A stretch of 64,000 bases of DNA from Vallitaleaceae bacterium 9-2 (GTDB lineage Bacteria > Bacillota > Clostridia > Lachnospirales > Vallitaleaceae): NCBI GenBank assembly GCA_038396585.1, contig CP121691.1, positions 2,356,001 through 2,420,000 on the forward strand, given 5' to 3'. Numbering within the stretch: position 1 is the first letter of the stretch; every line of letters begins with the position of its first letter. Under the pieces are notes generated by a model. That model had not been told where the DNA came from, ran no database searches, and saw only the letters and a program-made list of their open reading frames with translations. Shown here piece by piece: positions 1 through 11,950 of the stretch. Made by a program: the position numbers and the translations under genes.

Positions 1-695
1 CGTCCGTATTGGTCAACAAATCCACGTAAAATCGAATGTGTCAGCGGATTGCCTGACGTTTTGACTTCATATCCTCTAAAAATAAAATTATGCTCGATTT
101 GTGCTGCTCGAATGGCATTAAGCATCACCGTGATATCGCCTCCTGTCGGATTTTTCATCCCTACGGGGATATCTAATCCACTCACGGTCAGACGATGCTG
201 TTGGTTTTCAACACTTCTAGCCCCAATAGCTACATAACTTAGTATATCATCAAGATATGCATAGTTTTCCGGATACAGCATCTCATCTGCACTGGTCATG
301 CCTGATATCTCAGCTGCTTTGATGTGGAGATGACGAATTGCTTTGATTCCGCCAACCATATCTGAACCTTTTAACGGATTTGGCTGATGTAGCATCCCTT
401 TATAGCCTTCTCCTGTCGTTCTTGGCTTATTGGTATATATTCTCGGAATAATAATAACCTTATCCTCAACTTTTTCTTGAAGCGTCGTTAAACGTTCAAT
501 ATAGTCAAGCACTGCACTTTCATTATCTGCAGAACAAGGTCCAACAATCAAGATAAACTTGTCACTATCTCCGACAAATACATCTTTAATTGCTTGATCT
601 CGCTCAGCTTTTTTAGCCTTAATTGCATCAGATACTGGTAATTCTTCCATAATTTCTTTTGGACTTGGAAGTTCTATAATATAATCTAAACTCAT
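1..695 (-). CDS. aroF: 3-deoxy-7-phosphoheptulonate (DAHP) synthase, type I, partial
   Basis: This enzyme condenses phosphoenolpyruvate and erythrose 4-phosphate, the first step of the shikimate pathway to aromatic amino acids. The reading frame is open to the left window edge, so only about the first 231 residues are present. Recognisable segments are GPCSADN at residues 52-58 and PRIYTNKPRTTGEGYKG at 84-100, typical of the AroF/AroG/AroH (type I alpha) class. The ATG at 695-693 follows a GGAGGA ribosome binding site. A promoter-like TTGACA (752-747), 17-base spacer and TAAAGT (729-724) lie just upstream, so the gene seems to be transcribed separately from phoR. Which feedback type it is (Phe, Tyr or Trp) cannot be told from this part. 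Confidence 0.9.
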   Translation of the reverse strand, partial: MSLDYIIELPSPKEIMEELPVSDAIKAKKAERDQAIKDVFVGDSDKFILIVGPCSADNESAVLDYIERLTTLQEKVEDKVIIIPRIYTNKPRTTGEGYKGMLHQPNPLKGSDMVGGIKAIRHLHIKAAEISGMTSADEMLYPENYAYLDDILSYVAIGARSVENQQHRLTVSGLDIPVGMKNPTGGDITVMLNAIRAAQIEHNFIFRGYEVKTSGNPLTHSILRGFVDQYG

Positions 696-723
696 TTCTT
701 TTCCTCCATTTTATACTGTCTAT

Positions 724-752
724 ACTTTATATGAGAAAAAAGAATTTGTCAA
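724..752 (-). promoter_or_regulatory. Putative sigma-A promoter of the DAHP synthase gene
   Basis: On the minus strand TTGACA (752-747) is followed after 17 bases by TAAAGT (729-724). The -35 is perfect and the -10 matches at four of six positions. It ends 28 bases before the ATG. No terminator hairpin was seen between phoR and this promoter. Confidence 0.5.
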
Positions 753-799
753 CCCTTTGTTACTATACCACTTTAAACCAAGAAAGCCATCGTTTTTAT

Positions 800-2560
800 C
801 TAGAGTTTAAACGGTAACTTGACTTTCATTGTTGTGCCATGTCCCACTTGGCTCTTCACACTTATTTTACCATGGTAAAGTTCAACGATATGCTTAACAA
901 TCGATAGCCCAAGCCCGGTACCGCCTTGTTTTCTAGACCGTCCTTTGTCCACACGATAAAACCGCTCAAATAGACGCTCCAGATGTTCTTGTTCAATTCC
1001 TATACCTGTATCGGTGATCTCAATATTTAGATGTTGATAATCCCTTGAACTAGTGCATGCTATATGAACTGAACCTTCTTCCGTATATTTAATACTATTG
1101 TCTATAAGATTAATCAACAATTGCTTCATTCGATTTTTATTACACTCCAAGTTCGGCAAATCTTCTTGAACATTAACCTCTAACTTCAATCCTTTTTTTT
1201 GTGCTTTCATCGATAGAATGTCAACGACTTCGTCAATAATGGTTGCCACAGAATATGTGTCCACTTGTCGGTCAATTTTCATGCTTTCGATTTCAGATAA
1301 TAAAAGAATGTCCTCGATAAGTAGGGCCAAACGTTCGGCCTCAATATCAATGATGTCTAAAAAGCGTTCAGCTACGTCCGGGTCTTGCATCGCACCATGT
1401 TTTAATGTATCTACAAATCCCTTAATGGATGTTAGAGGTGTCTTAAGTTCGTGGGTGACATTTGATACAAATTCCTGGCGGATAAGCTCCAGCTTACGTA
1501 TTTTCGTCACATCTTCTATAATAATCAAAATTCCATGTAAGGTGTTTTGGCTTGTACGACTTTTAATAGGCGAAGCAGAGATTTTTAAAACAATCGTATC
1601 TGCCCCTTGACTAATTGTCGTTTCTTCTTCGATGTATTCACCCTCTTCAATAGACTGCTCTATGACTTTAAACATATGGGTATTACGAATGACTTCATAG
1701 AAAAGCTTGCCTTCAATTTCTGGATTAATCCCAAGTATTTCACTAAACGGTTGGTTGGAAAATACGATTTTGTAGGACTCATCAATAGCTGCTAATCCCA
1801 AGTCCATGCTGACTAAAATAGATTCTAGCTCGGCATTTTTTTGTTCAATCTGCCACATGTTTTTGCGCATGGTAAACGTCATCAGATTAAATGCATCTGC
1901 AAGTTTTCCCAATTGATGTCGATCATCTACATAGACTTTGTGGTCATAATCTCCGGATGTGATTTTTTCTGCAACTTGGGTCAATTCATTAATCGGCTGC
2001 ATTAGACGTCGTATAAAAAAATAAGCTGCAATCGACGAGAGGATTAATCCTAAAAATAACCCAATGACCACAGATTGAAGTAAATCTTTGACAAGGTCTT
2101 GAATATTATCTGCCGGAACAGATATTCTAAGGACCCCCTCCATATCTTCATACTCAAATGTTTTGGTAAAATAATATAGATAGGCTCCCATGGTACTACT
2201 ATAACGAAGCTCAGGCTCTAAAATCCCACGTAGCGCATTCTTAAACTCAGTACGGTTTCGATGGTTTTCCATCGTTTTTGGGTCGTTAAGTGAATCTGCC
2301 AATACCACACCATCATCATTAATCAATGTAATCCGTACATTGGTTTGTTCTCCGTAAGCTATGACAATCTCTTGCAGCGTTTGGTTCGACGTCATCAGTT
2401 CATACTTGATGAGACGGTCAATAAGAACTATTTTTTCTTGAGATTCTTGTGATGTTTGTTCAAAAAAATGACGGTTTACCTTTTGCCATGAAAACAAAAC
2501 CGTCACGAGCATTGTAATTGCTACAATAGATATATATGTTATGACTAATTTTTTACCCAT
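800..2560 (-). CDS. phoR: Phosphate-regulon sensor histidine kinase PhoR
   Basis: Membrane histidine kinase of 586 residues. Order of domains: membrane segment about 5-24, extracytoplasmic sensor region about 30-160, second membrane segment about 161-183, HAMP linker about 184-237, PAS domain about 247-350, then HisKA with the phosphoacceptor His370 in VTHELKTPLTS. The ATPase domain has N-box LLINLIDNSIKY, DTGIGI and GGTGLGLSIVKH. It starts nine bases after the stop of the response regulator gene, in the same operon as phoU and pstB. That context makes phosphate sensing the likely role rather than the similar WalK function. The PAS domain between HAMP and HisKA fits the PhoR family. The ATG is preceded by AGAGGTGG. 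Confidence 0.88.
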   Translation of the reverse strand: MGKKLVITYISIVAITMLVTVLFSWQKVNRHFFEQTSQESQEKIVLIDRLIKYELMTSNQTLQEIVIAYGEQTNVRITLINDDGVVLADSLNDPKTMENHRNRTEFKNALRGILEPELRYSSTMGAYLYYFTKTFEYEDMEGVLRISVPADNIQDLVKDLLQSVVIGLFLGLILSSIAAYFFIRRLMQPINELTQVAEKITSGDYDHKVYVDDRHQLGKLADAFNLMTFTMRKNMWQIEQKNAELESILVSMDLGLAAIDESYKIVFSNQPFSEILGINPEIEGKLFYEVIRNTHMFKVIEQSIEEGEYIEEETTISQGADTIVLKISASPIKSRTSQNTLHGILIIIEDVTKIRKLELIRQEFVSNVTHELKTPLTSIKGFVDTLKHGAMQDPDVAERFLDIIDIEAERLALLIEDILLLSEIESMKIDRQVDTYSVATIIDEVVDILSMKAQKKGLKLEVNVQEDLPNLECNKNRMKQLLINLIDNSIKYTEEGSVHIACTSSRDYQHLNIEITDTGIGIEQEHLERLFERFYRVDKGRSRKQGGTGLGLSIVKHIVELYHGKISVKSQVGHGTTMKVKLPFKL

Positions 2561-2569
2561 AATCCACCT

Positions 2570-3283
2570 CTACTTAAACTTATACCCCACACCGCGAACT
2601 GTTTTTATAAACTGGGGATTTTTATCATCCAATTCTATTTTTTTTCTAAGGTTACGAATATGTACATCTACCGTTCTGGTTTCTCCATAATACTCATAAC
2701 CCCATATTTTCTCGAGCAAGTATTCTCGGTCAAACACACGCCCTTTATTCTTTGCCAACAAGTATAAAAGTTCAAACTCTTTAAGCGGAAGTTCAATGCG
2801 TTCTCCACGAACAATAATCTCATGGGTCGATCTGTTGATCTCGATGCCTTCCACACTGATGACTTCATCTGTAGAGTCTATCTTTTGTTGACGCATTTTA
2901 TTCAGTTCGCTTGTTCTTCGAAAAACAGCTTTCATGCGTGCAATGAGCTCATGATTGCCAAAGGGCTTGCCAATATAGTCATCTGCCCCCATCTCCAAAC
3001 CTAAAACTGTATCGATCTCTTCGCTTTTTGCCGTCAACATAATTACGGGTATTTGTTTAAAACGTTCATCCGTACGAATTTTGCGCAAAACTTCTAAGCC
3101 ATCGATTCCAGGCAACATCAAATCCAGTAAAACCAAATCCACAGCATTTTTTTCAAGAAGCTCAAGTCCGGTTTCTCCATCAAGTGCCTGTAGTACATGG
3201 TATCCATTTTTTTCAAGATTATATCGGATGAGTTCAAGAATATGTTCTTCATCATCAATTGTCAAAATAGTATTTGTTGCCAT
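2570..3283 (-). CDS. phoP: Phosphate response regulator PhoP/PhoB (OmpR family)
   Basis: Response regulator of 237 residues. The receiver domain has acidic DDE at 10-12, phosphoacceptor Asp54 in LLDLMLPG and the conserved Lys in MLTAKSEE. The C-terminal half is an OmpR/PhoB winged helix ending in the characteristic RTVDVHIRNLRKKI and TVRGVGYKF. It should be phosphorylated by the adjacent PhoR and bind PhoP boxes, and a candidate array of such boxes lies upstream of pstB in this same operon. A good ribosome site (GGAGG) precedes the ATG. It lies 15 bases after phoU. Confidence 0.9.
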   Translation of the reverse strand: MATNTILTIDDEEHILELIRYNLEKNGYHVLQALDGETGLELLEKNAVDLVLLDLMLPGIDGLEVLRKIRTDERFKQIPVIMLTAKSEEIDTVLGLEMGADDYIGKPFGNHELIARMKAVFRRTSELNKMRQQKIDSTDEVISVEGIEINRSTHEIIVRGERIELPLKEFELLYLLAKNKGRVFDREYLLEKIWGYEYYGETRTVDVHIRNLRKKIELDDKNPQFIKTVRGVGYKFK

Positions 3284-3298
3284 GATATCCTCCGCTTG

Positions 3299-3946
3299 CT
3301 ATTGCAATTTTCCGGTTCCGTAATAGATAATCCACTCTGCAATATTGGTCGCATGATCTGCCATGCGTTCAAGGTATTTATTAATTAATATATAATTTGT
3401 CGAATCTTGAATCAACTCGCTGTCTTCTTGCATCAGTTGAATCAGTTTTTCCATGAGTTGATTAAAATAATTATCAATCACATCATCACGTTGAATGATT
3501 TCCCTGGCCAAGTCAAGGTCTTTACGTATATATGCATTAATCGTATCAGAAATCATTAAACTTACAGCATCTGCCATTGCCGGTAATATTTCCAACTTTA
3601 AAAACGGTTGTTTTTCTGTGAGGCGAACAACATATTCACTAATGTCTTCACAATGGTCAGCAATACGCTCTAAATCCGTAACAATTTTTAATATGGATAC
3701 GATATCACGTAAATCCGTAGCTATGGGCTGCTGTCTTGCTACAATAATCAAACATTCACGCTCAATCTTTCGTTCCATTTCATCAATCAAATCATCTTTT
3801 TTGATAACATGCATGGCAAGTTCTTTGTCACGCGTTTTTAGCGCTTTTATCATGTCTTGAATCGACTCTTCGATAAATGCGCCCATTTTTATAATATCTT
3901 TATGTAAACGGTTTAATTCCTTTTCAAATTCATACCTTACTGGCAT
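3299..3946 (-). CDS. phoU: Phosphate-specific transport accessory protein PhoU
   Basis: PhoU of 215 residues, the usual family length, made of two homologous three-helix repeats. Each repeat carries the acidic metal-binding type motif: ATDLRDIVSILKIVTDLERIAD in the first half and NKYLERMADHATNIAEW in the second. PhoU links the state of the Pst transporter to the PhoR kinase and restrains phosphate uptake in the cytoplasm. It lies between pstB (58 bases upstream) and phoP (15 bases downstream), the classical gene order. GGAGG precedes the ATG. Confidence 0.93.
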   Translation of the reverse strand: MPVRYEFEKELNRLHKDIIKMGAFIEESIQDMIKALKTRDKELAMHVIKKDDLIDEMERKIERECLIIVARQQPIATDLRDIVSILKIVTDLERIADHCEDISEYVVRLTEKQPFLKLEILPAMADAVSLMISDTINAYIRKDLDLAREIIQRDDVIDNYFNQLMEKLIQLMQEDSELIQDSTNYILINKYLERMADHATNIAEWIIYYGTGKLQ

Positions 3947-4004
3947 AATATTTCCTCCACAACACTTTTTATTTTACGCTAAATACACCATCATTGCAAT
4001 CGTA

Positions 4005-4763
4005 TCATCCAAAACGACCGGTAATATAATCTTCTGTCTTCTTATTTTGAGGATCTCTAAAGATTTTTTCTGTTTTTCCAAATTCCAGCAGTTCACCTAG
4101 TAGGAAAAAAGCAGTTCGATCAGATATCCTTGCGGCTTGTTGCATATTATGGGTTACCATTATAATTGTATATTTTTCTTTAAGTTCTGACGCCAAATCT
4201 TCTATCTTCAATGTTGATATAGGGTCCAGTGCAGACGTTGGCTCATCCATTAATAAAACATCTGGTTCTACCGCCAATGCTCTTGCAATACATATTCTTT
4301 GTTGCTGACCACCTGAGACACCTAACGCACTTTTTTTTACGCGATCTTTGACTTCATCCCAAATAGCTGCTTGACGAAGGCTACGCTCTACAATGTCATC
4401 TAACTGAGACTTTCTTTTTATTCCGTGCATTCTGGGTCCATACGCTACATTGTCATAGATGCTCATAGGAAAAGGATTTGGCTTTTGAAAAACCATACCA
4501 ACTCTTGAGCGCAAGCTAATAACGTCAATATTGCCATATATGTCCTGATTGTCTAAGAGTACCTTGCCATCAACTCTAACGCCTTCAATCAAATCGTTCA
4601 TACGATTTAATGTCCGCAAAAAAGTTGATTTACCACAACCGGATGGTCCGATAAATGCTGTTATCTCATTGGCTTTAATTTCTAGATTCACTTTTTTTAG
4701 CGCTTGAAAATCACCGTAATATAAATCAAGATCTTCCACTTTAAACTTTGTCTGATTCGCCAT
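4005..4763 (-). CDS. pstB: Phosphate ABC transporter ATP-binding protein PstB
   Basis: ATPase subunit of the high-affinity phosphate importer, 252 residues. Walker [10 protein letters not shown] is at 39-47, then the Q-loop FQKPNPFP that typifies PstB, signature VSGGQQQR (usually LSGGQQQR), and Walker [12 protein letters not shown]. It is the first gene of a pstB-phoU-phoP-phoR operon. Its partners pstS, pstC and pstA are not upstream: the gene before it is deoD, which ends in its own terminator. The transporter's other subunits must be elsewhere in the genome. The ATG follows AAGAGGT. Confidence 0.93.
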   Translation of the reverse strand: MANQTKFKVEDLDLYYGDFQALKKVNLEIKANEITAFIGPSGCGKSTFLRTLNRMNDLIEGVRVDGKVLLDNQDIYGNIDVISLRSRVGMVFQKPNPFPMSIYDNVAYGPRMHGIKRKSQLDDIVERSLRQAAIWDEVKDRVKKSALGVSGGQQQRICIARALAVEPDVLLMDEPTSALDPISTLKIEDLASELKEKYTIIMVTHNMQQAARISDRTAFFLLGELLEFGKTEKIFRDPQNKKTEDYITGRFG

Positions 4764-4795
4764 TATTACACCTCTTAATTGTATTTTCTATGAAA

Positions 4796-4849
4796 ACTAT
4801 ATCATTTTTTGGTTAAGTCCATATACGCCTCATGTTAAGTTTGTGTAAA
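4796..4849 (-). promoter_or_regulatory. Candidate PhoP-box array and promoter of pstB-phoU-phoPR
   Basis: Read on the minus strand, hexamers lie in an 11-base register: TTTACA (4849-4844), TTAACA (4838-4833), a poor CGTATA (4827-4822) and TTAACC (4816-4811). Bacillus PhoP boxes are TT(A/T/C)ACA repeats spaced by about five bases. A -10-like TATAGT (4801-4796) follows nine bases after the last repeat, and no good -35 exists, as expected for a PhoP-activated promoter. This is inference from pattern; three of four hexamers fit. Confidence 0.6.
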
Positions 4850-4855
4850 GTCAGC

Positions 4856-4890
4856 TCACAAAAAGGCATTGCTCATTTGAGCAATGCCTT
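4856..4890 (-). terminator. Terminator after deoD
   Basis: A 13-base perfect stem (4863-4875 with 4878-4890) is followed on the minus strand by five U. It lies just beyond the deoD stop and separates the purine operon from pstB. Confidence 0.85.
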
Positions 4891-4918
4891 AGTATGTTAA
4901 GTTTAACTATGATTTTAT

Positions 4919-5635
4919 TTATTCTGCTGCTTCCAGCGCAATTTCCATCATTTTTGTAAATGCGTTTTGTCGCTCTTCACTTGTCGTTATCTCTCCATTA
5001 ACCAATGAATCCGATACTGTTAGTAAACACGCAGCTTTTTTTCCAAGGATTTTAGCATTTGCAAATAATGCAAAGGCTTCCATCTCAACGGCTGTACATC
5101 CTTCTTCATCACGAATGCGTTCAAATTCTTTGTGATTTTCTCGATAAAACACATCCGAAGAATGAATACGTGTACGTGTAAGTGGAATATTAAGTTCTTT
5201 GGCATACGTTTCCAATTGGCTATTTAACTCTTTATCCGCTTCTATCGTTGGTTCTAAATACCCACTTTGAACTTTTGCATATGTTGATTCTGACCATACG
5301 TCTTGAGCAAGCAATACATCATATACATGTAATTTGTCTGAATAAGCTCCGCATGAGCCAATACGAATGATTTTTTCCACATCATAAAACTTATACAGTT
5401 CATAAGAATAGATTCCTATACTTGGCATCCCCATCCCTGAACCAAAGACAGATATTCTCCGTCCTTTGTATGTTCCTGTAAAAGCCAATGCATTTCTAAC
5501 GCTATTGACTTGTACAACATCTTCTAAAAAAGTCTCAGCAATAAACTTAGCGCGTAAAGGGTCACCTGGCATAAGTACTGTTTTGGCAAAGTCCTCTTTG
5601 TTCGTTACCTCAATATGTGGTGTTGGTATTCCCAT
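4919..5635 (-). CDS. deoD: Purine nucleoside phosphorylase, DeoD type
   Basis: Cytoplasmic hexameric-type phosphorylase of 238 residues that splits purine nucleosides with phosphate to base plus (deoxy)ribose 1-phosphate, for salvage. Family features are the start MGIPTPHIE, phosphate-binding MPGDPLRAK, GSGMGMPSIGIYSYEL, IRIGSCGAY, the ribose-binding VEMEAFALF and the catalytic Asp in LTVSDSLV. It follows guaB by 23 bases and is the last gene before a terminator, so it probably belongs to the guaB transcript; both act in purine nucleotide supply. Confidence 0.94.
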   Translation of the reverse strand: MGIPTPHIEVTNKEDFAKTVLMPGDPLRAKFIAETFLEDVVQVNSVRNALAFTGTYKGRRISVFGSGMGMPSIGIYSYELYKFYDVEKIIRIGSCGAYSDKLHVYDVLLAQDVWSESTYAKVQSGYLEPTIEADKELNSQLETYAKELNIPLTRTRIHSSDVFYRENHKEFERIRDEEGCTAVEMEAFALFANAKILGKKAACLLTVSDSLVNGEITTSEERQNAFTKMMEIALEAAE

Positions 5636-5658
5636 AATCTTCTCCTTTTCTCCTGTGC

Positions 5659-7152
<1,494 letters not shown>

Positions 7153-7175
7153 TTACTTTTAAGTTATATGAGAGT

Positions 7176-8258
7176 TTAGCAAAAATCCTCTTTGTTGTCA
7201 ATATCTATCTCATCATCAATCATGACAGATAAGTCTTGAGATAAATCCACTTCTGCAAGAACCATCTGAATATTTTCAGCATCAACCACACGAATAACTG
7301 GTCGAGTCGGCATATTTTCATTGAGTTTTGCAACGACACCAATACGTCCATCACTTAAGCGCACACCTAGTCCAATAGGGTATGGCGATACGGAGCTTCT
7401 AAATATACGTACAATTTCCGGATCAAACCATGTATATGCTCGTGAGACGATTAACTCAATAATCTCATAATGCTTCATACGTTGTGTTAACGAATTATTA
7501 TATAATAAGTTATCATATTCATTTGCGATAGCAACAATTCTCGAAAATTCATGAATGTTCTCATTTTTTTTGCCTAATGGAAATCCGGTTCCATCAAACA
7601 TCTCATGATGCGTTAATGCAACATTCGCCGCCAAAAGAGAGCTTCCCGGAATAGACTTTATCAGTTCATATCCTAACCGAACATGATCGCGGTAAAGGGC
7701 TAATTCTTGAGGCGTATATTGCTCTCGATATCTCGTGGCGTCAAACTCTTTAATCTGAGTTTTTCCTAAGTCATGTAAAAGGGCTCCTAGAGCCAAATGT
7801 TTGAGTTGTGTATTATTATAGCCCTTTTTTTTGGCAATAAACAACGCAATAATACATACATTGATTGAATGCATGTATAAATAATCACTTTTGTTGCGGA
7901 TTTCTTGTAAACTAATCATTACCCTTGGATTTTCCAGGACTTCTGTAATAATTGTTTCAACATTATTTACGATCATTTCATTAACTGAAAAATGACCGTC
8001 TTCAATTTTTCGAATACTCTCTTGTAAGACACGTTTTGTTTCTGCTTTTGTTTCTTCAGATACAAGTTCATCAATCTCGATACCTTGAGATATCTCATCT
8101 TGAATATAAATGTATGCTAAATCAAGCTGTTTTATCTTTTCGATATAGTTTTGTGTCAGATTCGTCCCATCTCTTAATAAAATCACACCATTATTAGCAT
8201 AGATAGGCTTTGCCAACTCCATGCCTGCTTTTAATCTGGAAACATTTATTCTTCTCAT
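7176..8258 (-). CDS. HD-GYP domain protein, probable cyclic-di-GMP phosphodiesterase
   Basis: Protein of 360 residues. Residues 1-60 resemble the DUF3391-like N-terminal region often found before HD-GYP domains. The HD-GYP core follows: His130, HDLGK at 162-166, HHE at 217-219 and DGTGFP at 222-227 (canonical DGxGYP). All metal ligands look intact, so hydrolysis of cyclic di-GMP to pGpG or GMP is likely. It has no membrane segment or receiver domain. It lies 22 bases after a small membrane protein gene and 56 before guaB, so it may be co-transcribed with GMP synthesis and salvage genes. Which process it controls cannot be told. Confidence 0.82.
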   Translation of the reverse strand: MRRINVSRLKAGMELAKPIYANNGVILLRDGTNLTQNYIEKIKQLDLAYIYIQDEISQGIEIDELVSEETKAETKRVLQESIRKIEDGHFSVNEMIVNNVETIITEVLENPRVMISLQEIRNKSDYLYMHSINVCIIALFIAKKKGYNNTQLKHLALGALLHDLGKTQIKEFDATRYREQYTPQELALYRDHVRLGYELIKSIPGSSLLAANVALTHHEMFDGTGFPLGKKNENIHEFSRIVAIANEYDNLLYNNSLTQRMKHYEIIELIVSRAYTWFDPEIVRIFRSSVSPYPIGLGVRLSDGRIGVVAKLNENMPTRPVIRVVDAENIQMVLAEVDLSQDLSVMIDDEIDIDNKEDFC

Positions 8259-8280
8259 ACGAATCTTCCTCTAAACCAAT

Positions 8281-8799
8281 TTATTTTTTCACTTTACGAG
8301 GTATATACATTTTTATGCCATCAATCAAAGTGTCATTTGGTTCCATTAGTAGCATCGTTCGCTTACCTTCATGATCAAGTATGGCTGCATATAACTGGTC
8401 GCTTTCGACACCTGAACTAAAGTCTAACACTTTTTGTACATTGCTTGTCTCTTGCTTGTAGTCCGGATGCTTTGCATGAATCATTACATGAATAGAACGT
8501 ACTTCAATTGAAATTGCACGTTTTCTTTTACTTTTATTAAATATTCGATCAATATCAAGTTCACCATTTGTAAAAATATATTCATATTCTAAGTTCAAGC
8601 GTCGAACCAAAACGATGGCTACCCATCCTATAAGAACAATTAGTGGTAACAATAATCCCAGGCCTGTTATAATCGGAATCATTGATGCGATAAACACAAG
8701 AACAATCGCACCTGCAATAATTCCTATTTTTTTCATCATATCTTTCCCATTATTTTCTCTCTTTACCAGTTGTTCCTTAAACACGTCATTATAAGCCAT
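8281..8799 (-). CDS. Small membrane protein, DUF6106-like
   Basis: Protein of 172 residues beginning MAYNDVFKEQLVKR. A hydrophobic hairpin at about residues 24-64 predicts two membrane segments. The rest is a cytoplasmic, beta-rich region that resembles a bacterial PH-like fold (IFTNGELDIDRIFNK followed by strands and a closing helix). It resembles a family of unknown function frequent in Lachnospirales (I believe DUF6106), but I am not certain of the number. The start is the ATG at 8799 because GGAGGAAAAGA lies directly before it. It is the first gene after a TATAAT promoter and leads the HD-GYP/guaB/deoD group. Confidence 0.65.
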   Translation of the reverse strand: MAYNDVFKEQLVKRENNGKDMMKKIGIIAGAIVLVFIASMIPIITGLGLLLPLIVLIGWVAIVLVRRLNLEYEYIFTNGELDIDRIFNKSKRKRAISIEVRSIHVMIHAKHPDYKQETSNVQKVLDFSSGVESDQLYAAILDHEGKRTMLLMEPNDTLIDGIKMYIPRKVKK

Positions 8800-8838
8800 T
8801 CTTTTCCTCCTGTAGTATATTACCAAAACTTTAACTCT

Positions 8839-8867
8839 ATTATAACGAATATCCTACGTTTAAACAA
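8839..8867 (-). promoter_or_regulatory. Putative sigma-A promoter of the HD-GYP/guaB/deoD group
   Basis: TTGTTT (8867-8862), a 17-base spacer and a perfect TATAAT (8844-8839) on the minus strand, 40 bases before the first ATG and immediately after the groEL terminator. Confidence 0.6.
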
Positions 8868-8870
8868 GTA

Positions 8871-8904
8871 AAAAAGAAGTTGTTGTATACAACAACTTCT
8901 TTTT
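8871..8904 (-). terminator. Terminator after groEL
   Basis: A perfect 34-base palindrome (8871-8887 with 8888-8904) rich in GTTGTT/AACAAC and flanked by A and T runs on both sides. It would fold into a long hairpin with a U-run just past the groEL stop. Confidence 0.85.
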
Positions 8905-8920
8905 ATATATAATATTTGTC

Positions 8921-10585
<1,665 letters not shown>

Positions 10586-10607
10586 TCACATAAAATGTTA
10601 TTAAATA

Positions 10608-10904
<297 letters not shown>

Positions 10905-10931
10905 TTAATCATTAACAAATATTTTCTTTTG

Positions 10932-10958
10932 TTAGCACTCATCAAGTTTGAGTGCTAA
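10932..10958. promoter_or_regulatory. CIRCE element (HrcA operator)
   Basis: TTAGCACTC (10932-10940), nine bases, GAGTGCTAA (10950-10958): a perfect match to the CIRCE consensus. It lies just downstream of the groESL -10, where bound HrcA would block transcription. Confidence 0.97.
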
Positions 10959-10967
10959 TCTATATAT

Positions 10968-10996
10968 ATAATATACGATTCTTTTTTATTTTGCAA
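10968..10996 (-). promoter_or_regulatory. groESL promoter
   Basis: Minus strand TTGCAA (10996-10991), 17-base spacer, TATTAT (10973-10968); the CIRCE element starts about ten bases downstream. Confidence 0.75.
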
Positions 10997-11012
10997 GTCC
11001 ATTTTTACATTT

Positions 11013-11870
11013 TTATAGAATTTTTATCATTTGTCGTCCATATTCAAAAATGTATTGTTGAGCTATGCCTGCATATACTCCAAACAGCTTTTCACCAAAT
11101 TGCTGTATGTGGATATCCTTGGTTTTTGCATCAAGCGTGTCATACAAGTACACCATTGTTTTTCGCATCCATACATCCACCGGAAAAGCTTCCATATAGC
11201 CCAATCCAAATAATGCGACACACGATGCCACTTTATCGCCTACACCTTTAATCTGCTTTAACATTTCCATGGTTTGATTGGCGTCTAAACTTGCATTCAA
11301 ATCAAGCACCACTTTACCTTCACATACCTGCTTAATGGCATCAACAAGATATGGCGCTCTATAGCCAAACTTCATAGCACGAAACTGTTCTTGTGTAATC
11401 TCTTGCAATGCATGGCTGGTTGGAAAAGCATATATCGGTCTAGATTCGACTTCACCTAGGTACTGTCCATATTGATCTGAGAGCGCATTAACGAGCTTAC
11501 GAATCTGAGGAATCGCCTTTGATTGGGATATAATAAAGGTCAAAAGCATCTCAAATGGATCTTGGCGAAGGATTCTTAAGCCTTTTTGCTCCTGTATAAC
11601 CGCTTCTAAACGTGGGTCGGCCTTAATAATTGCTTGATTAATCTCTTGATAATTTAAATCAAGCGCCAAATATAGCGACCATACTGTATAAAATTCTTGT
11701 TCCTCACAATAAAAGTGATAACCACCTTCGACTTTTTTTACATGCACATAATGATTTTGATAAATTAAGACATAGTCTTTTTCTGATATGACCTCATAAC
11801 GAAAGACTTGACCGCTTTGCAAAATTTTATATATATCCAACTCCTCATAAGGAATTTTTAACACATACAT
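11013..11870 (-). CDS. ogg: OGG1-type DNA glycosylase (8-oxoguanine DNA glycosylase)
   Basis: Base-excision repair enzyme of 285 residues. It has the three-part OGG1 architecture: N-terminal beta domain (about 1-95), an all-helical domain with FIISQSKAIPQIRKLV (112-127), and the helix-hairpin-helix LKQIKGVGDKVASC ending in the catalytic Lys213. It is followed by Asp232 in PVDVWMRK. Lysine at the hairpin position indicates a bifunctional glycosylase/AP-lyase rather than AlkA. It would remove oxidised guanine. The ATG follows AAGGAGGCC. The gene is divergent from the DUF6062 gene and is not part of groESL. Confidence 0.88.
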   Translation of the reverse strand: MYVLKIPYEELDIYKILQSGQVFRYEVISEKDYVLIYQNHYVHVKKVEGGYHFYCEEQEFYTVWSLYLALDLNYQEINQAIIKADPRLEAVIQEQKGLRILRQDPFEMLLTFIISQSKAIPQIRKLVNALSDQYGQYLGEVESRPIYAFPTSHALQEITQEQFRAMKFGYRAPYLVDAIKQVCEGKVVLDLNASLDANQTMEMLKQIKGVGDKVASCVALFGLGYMEAFPVDVWMRKTMVYLYDTLDAKTKDIHIQQFGEKLFGVYAGIAQQYIFEYGRQMIKIL

Positions 11871-11883
11871 TTTGGCCTCCTTA

Positions 11884-11892
11884 TGTTATAAT
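11884..11892 (+). promoter_or_regulatory. Extended -10 promoter of the DUF6062 gene
   Basis: TG-T-TATAAT at 11884-11892 on the plus strand. No good -35 is visible because that position falls in the start of the divergent glycosylase gene. The ATG is 59 bases downstream. Confidence 0.5.
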
Positions 11893-11950
11893 ACTCATGA
11901 CGCATGATAATCATAACATACATTAGACTTAAAATATAGAAGGAGTTCTT

